Assembly: GCA_964545075.1 (NCBI GenBank)
Contig: CAZJFS010000142.1
Span: 1 to 11,331 of the forward strand
Length of the DNA: 11,331 nucleotides
Reading direction: 5' to 3'
Source: DAOPXV01 sp035352535
Lineage (GTDB): Bacteria > Muiribacteriota > UBA9980
The notes under the pieces are model-generated. The model had not been told where the DNA came from, ran no database searches, and worked only from the letters and a program-made list of their open reading frames with translations. Positions 6,753 through 11,331 of the stretch are shown piece by piece; the stretch's first letter is position 1, and each line of letters begins with the position of its first letter. Both the position numbers and the translations under genes were made by a program.

Positions 6753-8393
6753 ATGAACAAAGCCATGCGAAGATATCTTATAAATTTTTCAACGCAGAGT
6801 CTCCCGTCTTCGACCATCGATTTTCTGGTCGTAGGTTCCGGCATCGCCGGGCTCAGATCGGCCATAACCCTTTCAAATTTTGGAAAGGTGGCCGTTCTTA
6901 CGAAAGATAAGACGGAAGAATGCAACAGCTATCTCGCTCAGGGAGGAATCGCCGTCGCCATCGGCGAAGACGACAATATCAAATATCACGTCAACGACAC
7001 TTTGAGGACCGGCCATGGATTGTGTTCTGAAAAAGCCGTCGGGATACTGGTCGAGGAAGGCCCCGCTCAGATAGAGGATTTCATGAAATTCGGCGCTCAC
7101 TTCGATAAAACGAAGGATGACCGGATAGCTTTGACGCGCGAAGCGGCCCATACGAAAAACCGCATCATTCATGCCCGCGGGGATGCAATCGGGCTCGAAC
7201 TCGAGCTTACGCTTATAGCTAAAACGAAAAGCATTTCCAATATCCATTTCGAGGAAGGCGTGTATCTGGTCGATATCATGACCGAAGGAAAAACGGCCCG
7301 CGGCGCGATAGTCTATGATCAAAAAACACGCCAGTGCAGGATAATTTATTTCAAGGCGATCATACTCGCGACGGGCGGCATCGGTTACCTTTTTCAAAAC
7401 ACTACGAATTCACACATCGCGACGGGCGACGGCGTCGCTATCGCAAGGCGCGCCGGAGCCGAGATCACCGATATGGAGTTCATCCAGTTCCATCCGACTA
7501 CGCTTTATCTGGAGGGGGCGCCGCGGTTTCTTATCTCTGAAGCCGTGCGTGGCGAAGGCGGGCTTTTAATTAACGTCGACGGCGTGCGCTTTATGAAACC
7601 CATACATGAAATGGCTGAACTCGCACCGCGCGACATAGTATCCAGATCGATATTAGACCAGATCGAATCGACGAAGCATCCCTGCGTATACCTTGACGTG
7701 ACTCATCTGGAGCCGGAATTCGTAAAAACCCGCTTTCCGAAAATTTATTCCAACTGCCTCCGCTACGGCGTCGATATAACGGCCACGCCGATACCCGTAA
7801 AGCCCTCTGCTCATTATATGATAGGCGGCGTCAAGAGCGATCTTTGCGGCGGCACGAATATCGAAGGCTTATATACGTGCGGCGAATCGGCATGTACCTA
7901 CGTCCACGGCGCGAACAGGCTGGCGTCCAATTCGCTTTTGGAATGCATGGTTTTTGGCAACCGCGCAGGCATGGCCGCGGCCGAATATTCAAAAAAACTG
8001 AAATCGGCTAAGCATCCGGATTTTTCCTATGAGTTTAAATTCAACCGCGAGCCTAAAGGATTTTCGATAAAGCTGCACGGCGAAAAGTTCATCGATGAAA
8101 TAAGAAAACTTACATGGGAAAACCTGAGCATAGTCCGCGGCGCGTCTAAATTTGAAAAGGTCGCCCGCGCCCTTGAAAATTTCGATTTCGTTAAAAATCT
8201 CGAACTGAGTACGCTGCGATCTTTTTCGATGGTAAATATGCTCGAAGTGACCTCGGTCATAAACCGGTTCGCCAAAATGAGGGAAGAGTCGCGCGGAACG
8301 CATTTCAGAAGCGATTACGTCGAAAAAGACGATAAAAACTGGCAGAAGCATATCATAGAAAAAGACGGCGAAACATTTTTTTGTGAAGTATAA
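6753..8393 (+). CDS. nadB: L-aspartate oxidase
   Basis: 546 residues, typical for NadB. This FAD enzyme oxidises L-aspartate to iminoaspartate, which quinolinate synthase NadA condenses with dihydroxyacetone phosphate in de novo NAD synthesis. The dinucleotide-binding fold begins with FLVVGSGIAGLRSA (24-37). SYLAQGGIA (59-67), ATGGIGYLFQNTTN (206-219), ATGDGVAIARRAGAE (223-237) and QFHPTTLY (245-252) follow. The capping-domain active site includes EAVRGEGG (263-270) and ELAPRDIVSRSI (289-300, Arg293). The FAD-binding C-terminal motif runs from SAHYMIGGV (352-360) through CGESACTYVHGANRLASNSL (376-395). The last 90 residues form the three-helix domain ending in ESRGTHFRSDYV. This combination separates NadB from succinate dehydrogenase flavoproteins. 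An in-frame stop sits directly before the ATG at 6753; AGGAGG (6734-6739) is 13 nt upstream, rather far. About 20 extra residues precede the fold. nadA and nadC are absent from the window. Confidence 0.98.
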   Translation: MNKAMRRYLINFSTQSLPSSTIDFLVVGSGIAGLRSAITLSNFGKVAVLTKDKTEECNSYLAQGGIAVAIGEDDNIKYHVNDTLRTGHGLCSEKAVGILVEEGPAQIEDFMKFGAHFDKTKDDRIALTREAAHTKNRIIHARGDAIGLELELTLIAKTKSISNIHFEEGVYLVDIMTEGKTARGAIVYDQKTRQCRIIYFKAIILATGGIGYLFQNTTNSHIATGDGVAIARRAGAEITDMEFIQFHPTTLYLEGAPRFLISEAVRGEGGLLINVDGVRFMKPIHEMAELAPRDIVSRSILDQIESTKHPCVYLDVTHLEPEFVKTRFPKIYSNCLRYGVDITATPIPVKPSAHYMIGGVKSDLCGGTNIEGLYTCGESACTYVHGANRLASNSLLECMVFGNRAGMAAAEYSKKLKSAKHPDFSYEFKFNREPKGFSIKLHGEKFIDEIRKLTWENLSIVRGASKFEKVARALENFDFVKNLELSTLRSFSMVNMLEVTSVINRFAKMREESRGTHFRSDYVEKDDKNWQKHIIEKDGETFFCEV

Positions 8394-8405
8394 TCCAGGG
8401 GGGTT

Positions 8406-9422
8406 ATGAACGCATTTTTTGAAAAATCCAAGCAGATAAATTTGAAATACGGCATACTTCAAAAGGTAAAGGCCGCTTTCGGAGCGGTAGGCGTCGGCAT
8501 GCGCAAGCAGGCCATGACGCTTCTTCCGGATGAAGGATCTCTGGCGCAATCGGCGTTTCTTCTGCTCATCGCGGAAAGCGAATCTGAGACGCCCGAGATT
8601 TATGTCGACGCTATCGTCGCCCTGGAGCTTTTAAAGGCGGGTTATGAGATACGCGACAAGCTCGTAAACAAGTCTCCGACATTTTCCCCGCATTTTTTCA
8701 TAAAGGATAAGATCGACGTCAATTACGGCCTTCTGATCTCCGACGTTTTGATATCGCGAGGGCTTTCCTACCTGTATTTTAACTGCGACAGGCGCATAAA
8801 CAATCATATCGACCTTATGGTGTCGGATATCGTTAATTCGCGCCTCGATATCGCGCAGCTTTTAAAATCCGAATCGCTCGATCTGAAAAAATATTCGGAG
8901 ATCATAGTCAGAAATTTCGGGTCCGTTATAAAAATAGGCCTTCTGACGATAAAGAACTCGTCTATAGTTAATCCGCAGCTTTTAACTTCCATATCGAATC
9001 TGGCCATGAATTATTCCGTCGCCTGTGAGTTCGCCGAGGATTTTTCAGGGTTTTTTGGAACTGCCGCGCGCTATAACAACGACCTGAGCCGGATATCCAT
9101 AGAAAACACGAACCTGATCTATCCGATCCTTCTTTTAATGGAGCTCGTCTCTTCCTACGAGGCCGAAATGCTTAAAAACATACTCATAACGCTTAAATGC
9201 AAAGGCGGCGCTCTGGGCCATAAGGAAATGTGGCGCATAAAAGTGCTTATGAAAAAATATAACGTCATTGATTTCGCGCTGCGAAAGATCAGCGAACATA
9301 TATCTTCGGCCCTTTCGGAAATGAAGATACTCGGCTGGAACGAGTCCGAGCCGCTCGTCGATTTCGTGAACCTGCTTTTAAAATCAAACTGGAGCATTGA
9401 ATTCATAAACAGGCAGTCTTAA
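8406..9422 (+). CDS. Trans-isoprenyl diphosphate synthase-like protein lacking both Asp-rich motifs
   Basis: 338 residues, not confidently recognised by any single motif, but the whole length can be laid over all-helical polyprenyl synthetases such as IspB. VALELLKAGYEIRDKLVNKS (71-90) aligns with the helix carrying the first DDxxD, here D84-K-L-V-N88. NYGLLISDVLISRGLSYL (106-123) aligns with the GDxL helix (Gly replaced by Ser112). YSEIIVRNFGSVIK (163-176) aligns with the segment holding the diphosphate-binding KT, here N170-F171. SVACEFAEDFSGFFG (204-218) aligns with the second DDxxD, here E211-D-F-S-G215. NNDLSRISIENTNLIYPILL (224-243) aligns with the DL..GK.TLP region. With these residues gone, prenyl transfer is not expected. 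It could be a regulatory subunit or scaffold for a true synthase. Shine-Dalgarno AGGGG is just before the ATG, and nadB ends 12 nt upstream, so it is the last gene of the prfA operon. No signal peptide or membrane helix is evident. Confidence 0.6.
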   Translation: MNAFFEKSKQINLKYGILQKVKAAFGAVGVGMRKQAMTLLPDEGSLAQSAFLLLIAESESETPEIYVDAIVALELLKAGYEIRDKLVNKSPTFSPHFFIKDKIDVNYGLLISDVLISRGLSYLYFNCDRRINNHIDLMVSDIVNSRLDIAQLLKSESLDLKKYSEIIVRNFGSVIKIGLLTIKNSSIVNPQLLTSISNLAMNYSVACEFAEDFSGFFGTAARYNNDLSRISIENTNLIYPILLLMELVSSYEAEMLKNILITLKCKGGALGHKEMWRIKVLMKKYNVIDFALRKISEHISSALSEMKILGWNESEPLVDFVNLLLKSNWSIEFINRQS

Positions 9423-9441
9423 TACTGCGTTTCAATGTGAC

Positions 9442-9468
9442 TGACGCTAAAATAAAACGTCATTTATA
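9442..9468 (+). terminator. Weak possible terminator after the prfA-nadB operon
   Basis: TGACG (9442-9446) and CGTCA (9458-9462) form a 5 bp stem with an 11 nt AT-rich loop, followed by TTTATA. It sits where the operon should end, just upstream of a new promoter, but the stem is short. I see no better terminator in the gap. Confidence 0.25.
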
Positions 9469-9497
9469 TTGACAGTTTTGAAACAATCTGGTATAAG
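9469..9497 (+). promoter_or_regulatory. Sigma70-type promoter for the gene at 9570 and probably the CobA-HemD gene
   Basis: TTGACA (9469-9474), 17 bp spacer, TATAAG (9492-9497). The start would be near 9504, giving an AT-rich leader of about 65 nt that ends in a strong Shine-Dalgarno, GGAGGG (9559-9564), 5 nt before the ATG. No clear riboswitch fold is visible in the leader. Confidence 0.75.
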
Positions 9498-9569
9498 CTT
9501 ATCAGGCATCTTTTTAATTTAAGCTAATTATTAAATAAATATATTAACAAATACCGACGGAGGGATTCG

Positions 9570-10364
9570 ATGAATAAAAATTTTTCTATTGAAACATTCG
9601 TGCGTGAACACCACAGGCTTTCGGCTGAATCGGCGCTTATCAATTCAAGCGCTGTCATCGCCTCGAACGACTTTGATTTTTCTGATTATCTCTCGTTTTT
9701 AGCGCCGCCCAAAAATGCGGCGGATGTTAAAAAATACGTTGCCGCAAATCCGGCGATCGAACTTCGCGAGATAATTTCAGTCCATCAGCCAATTGAATGC
9801 AAAAATCTTATCAATACCGGGATCATAGACAGCGTTGAAAAACAATATCTTTCCGATTTTGATTTCCACCTTTTGAATTTTTACTTCGACGTCCGTCCGA
9901 AAAATAATTTCAAGCTTCAATCGGTCGCCGTAACAGCTAAGTTCAACGACTTCTTCGTTCCCGAGCTTCGCCCGCGCGTCATTTCTTATTTTCCGACGCC
10001 TGAGCTGTTCCGGGAATGCCAGAACGTATCCGGCAAGGTAATAGTCAGCGGCGGTAAAGGTTTTCAGTTCATAAACGAGAGGGAGTACGACGAGAAAAAG
10101 CACAAAACGTCTGACGTCGACTTCATTTATGACTACAACGCCACGAGAAAATCGGTGTTCGCGGCACAGACCGGAAGCGGATTTTTCTTTAAATTCTTCG
10201 TCGGTGAAAACAGTCTCGACACCCAGACCTTCCGCGTACGCGCGATACTTTTAAGGCCGCGCGGGGTCAAAAAGATACTTATGAACGCGAACTTCATGGT
10301 CAATGAATTTCCCATCGAATATAATTATGTAACGGAACTTCCGGTCGAAGAATCGAAATTTTAA
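9570..10364 (+). CDS. Hypothetical protein, probably soluble with a beta-rich C-terminal part
   Basis: 264 residues; I do not recognise a family. The start is well supported by GGAGGG 5 nt upstream and by the promoter at 9469-9497. The N-terminal 100 residues are mixed helical and polar (FDFSDYLSFLAPP, NAADVKKYVAANPAIELREI). From about residue 107 the pattern changes to alternating hydrophobic and polar strands: KLQSVAVTAKFNDF (114-127), a stretch PRVISYFPTPELF (135-147), GKVIVSGGKGFQFIN (155-169), then a second set GSGFFFKFF (203-211) and QTFRVRAILLRPRG (219-232). Two similar strand clusters might be two beta-sandwich units, which is inference only. There is no signal peptide, membrane helix, Cys cluster or nucleotide-binding motif. 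The CobA-HemD gene begins 25 nt after the stop, so the two are probably co-transcribed. That link does not by itself show a role in tetrapyrrole metabolism. Confidence 0.85.
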   Translation: MNKNFSIETFVREHHRLSAESALINSSAVIASNDFDFSDYLSFLAPPKNAADVKKYVAANPAIELREIISVHQPIECKNLINTGIIDSVEKQYLSDFDFHLLNFYFDVRPKNNFKLQSVAVTAKFNDFFVPELRPRVISYFPTPELFRECQNVSGKVIVSGGKGFQFINEREYDEKKHKTSDVDFIYDYNATRKSVFAAQTGSGFFFKFFVGENSLDTQTFRVRAILLRPRGVKKILMNANFMVNEFPIEYNYVTELPVEESKF

Positions 10365-10389
10365 CGTATCCGGCCGAGAGGTAAAAAAG

Positions 10390-11331
10390 ATGGGGAAAAA
10401 AGGCTACGTTTATATAGTCGGCGCGGGTCCCGGCGATCACCGCCTTATAAGCATAAAAGGGCTTGAATCGATAAAAAAGGCCGACGTTATAATTTATGAC
10501 CGGCTTGTTAGCGCGAGGCTTTTAAGTTATGCGAAACCGGGGGCCAGGCTGATCTACGCCGGGAAAGCGTCGTCGGATCATACCATGCGCCAGGAAGATA
10601 TGAACGTTCTGATAGCGGACGAGGCGGCGGGCGGAAATATCGTGTGCAGGCTTAAAGGCGGAGATCCTTATATTTTCGGCCGCGGCGGCGAAGAAGCCCT
10701 TCTTTTGAACGAACGCAAGATCCCGTTTGAGATCGTGCCGGGAATATCCGCTTTCGCGTCGGTGCCGGCCTACGCTGGAATTCCGGTGACGCACCGGGGG
10801 TATACGGCTACCGCGGCAGTGATCACGGGACACGAGGACCCGGCGAAAGGCGCGAGCGATATCGATTGGCCGAAGATTTCGGGCATAGGAACGCTCGTGT
10901 TTTTTATGGGCGTTAAAAATCTTTCGAATATATGCGAAAATCTTATAAAACACGGTAAAATGCCGGAAACGCCGGCCGCGGTGATCCAGTGGGGTACGAC
11001 CTCGAAACAGCGGACCGTCACCGGAACGCTTGAAACGATAGATGAAACGGTAAAAAGATCCGGAATAACTCCTCCGGCGATATTCATCGTAAGTGAAACC
11101 GTGAGGCTGCGCGAAAAACTCAACTGGTTCGAAACTCTTCCGCTTTTCGGTAAAAAAATAGTCGTGACGCGCGCACGCGAACAGGCTTCGGAACTTGTAT
11201 TAAAGCTGGAGGAAATGGGCGCGGAAGTTTTTGAATTTCCAGTGATAAAGATCGTCCCGCCGGACGACTGTTACGCTTCTATTGACGGCGCTATTGAAAA
11301 TATGGACCGCTACGGTCTCGTCGTGTTTACG
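10390..11331 (+). CDS. cobA/hemD: Fused uroporphyrinogen-III C-methyltransferase / uroporphyrinogen-III synthase (CobA-HemD), 3' end missing
   Basis: 314 codons are present and the gene runs off the right edge in frame. Residues about 5-245 are SUMT, which uses S-adenosylmethionine to methylate uroporphyrinogen III at C2 and C7 to precorrin-2, the branch point to siroheme and cobalamin. Motifs are VYIVGAGPGD (7-16), YDRLVS, YAGK, VCRLKGGDPYIFGRGGEE (split: RLKGGDP at 87-93, GRGGEE at 98-103), VPGISAFASVPAYAGIPVTHRG (from 116; split here after PAYAG) and a C-terminal AAVIQWGTT region. From about residue 254 a HemD domain begins (GKKIVVTRAREQASELVLKL). This domain closes hydroxymethylbilane into uroporphyrinogen III, so one polypeptide would make and then methylate the same intermediate. 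Such fusions are known in several anaerobic bacterial groups. Shine-Dalgarno GAGAGG lies about 8 nt before the ATG. hemA, hemC and hemB are not seen upstream, where they often occur. The HemD active region lies beyond the window. Confidence 0.95.
   Translation, partial: MGKKGYVYIVGAGPGDHRLISIKGLESIKKADVIIYDRLVSARLLSYAKPGARLIYAGKASSDHTMRQEDMNVLIADEAAGGNIVCRLKGGDPYIFGRGGEEALLLNERKIPFEIVPGISAFASVPAYAGIPVTHRGYTATAAVITGHEDPAKGASDIDWPKISGIGTLVFFMGVKNLSNICENLIKHGKMPETPAAVIQWGTTSKQRTVTGTLETIDETVKRSGITPPAIFIVSETVRLREKLNWFETLPLFGKKIVVTRAREQASELVLKLEEMGAEVFEFPVIKIVPPDDCYASIDGAIENMDRYGLVVFT

Noticed and set aside
7989..8549. Minus-strand open frame of 186 codons spanning the nadB end and the next gene
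   Set aside because: Antisense to two well-supported genes and to the conserved NadB C-terminal domain.
8406..9422. Active polyprenyl diphosphate synthase
   Set aside because: Both Asp-rich motifs and the KT site are substituted, so catalysis by the standard mechanism is not expected.
1..11331. CRISPR array, tRNA/rRNA genes, insertion sequence, prophage or defence island
   Set aside because: No regular direct repeats with spacers, no cloverleaf or rRNA-like segments, no transposase, integrase or nuclease motifs. The genes are chromosomal housekeeping or lineage-specific.

Overview
The window reads as ordinary chromosome from a Gram-negative (diderm) bacterium of mid GC content. An LptF/LptG-type lipopolysaccharide-export permease implies an outer membrane. 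Housekeeping-type promoters are clear: four sites match TTGACA/TATAAT and all have exactly 17 bp between the boxes. De novo NAD synthesis (L-aspartate oxidase) and a CobA-HemD fusion for siroheme/corrinoid precursors would suit an anaerobe or a member of a little-studied phylum. I cannot name the lineage from sequence alone, and I see no tRNA, rRNA, CRISPR array, transposase or phage gene.

Layout. Positions 1-1489 (minus) hold a PAS-PAS sensor histidine kinase whose C-terminal end runs off the left edge. A 312 bp divergent intergenic region (1490-1801) carries one strong promoter for each direction. Positions 1802-2722 (plus) encode a protein resembling a class III nucleotide cyclase but with altered catalytic residues. 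Next is a 197 bp gap with a GC-rich double-hairpin element (2799-2846) and a promoter that ends only 8 nt before the ATG of the LptF/LptG-family gene (2920-4056), which suggests a leaderless mRNA.

A tightly packed plus-strand operon follows: prfA (4154-5227), prmC (5211-6116), a tsaC/ywlC-type gene (6107-6748), nadB (6753-8393) and an unannotated gene (8406-9422). The junctions are overlap 17 nt, overlap 10 nt, gap 4 nt and gap 12 nt. The first three genes serve translation: RF1, the methyltransferase that modifies its GGQ glutamine, and the enzyme that starts t6A tRNA modification. nadB makes iminoaspartate for NAD. The last gene aligns along its length with trans-isoprenyl diphosphate synthases but has lost both Asp-rich motifs, so it looks like a pseudo-enzyme. 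I consider it the most interesting gene here.

A new promoter at 9469-9497 then drives an unrecognised 264-residue protein (9570-10364) and, 25 nt later, a fused uroporphyrinogen-III methyltransferase/synthase (10390 to the right edge, incomplete).

No defence system or other obviously new multi-gene system is visible. The points worth following are the two degenerate enzyme homologues (1802-2722 and 8406-9422), the orphan gene at 9570, the GC-rich palindromic element, and the probable leaderless start of the LPS-export gene.
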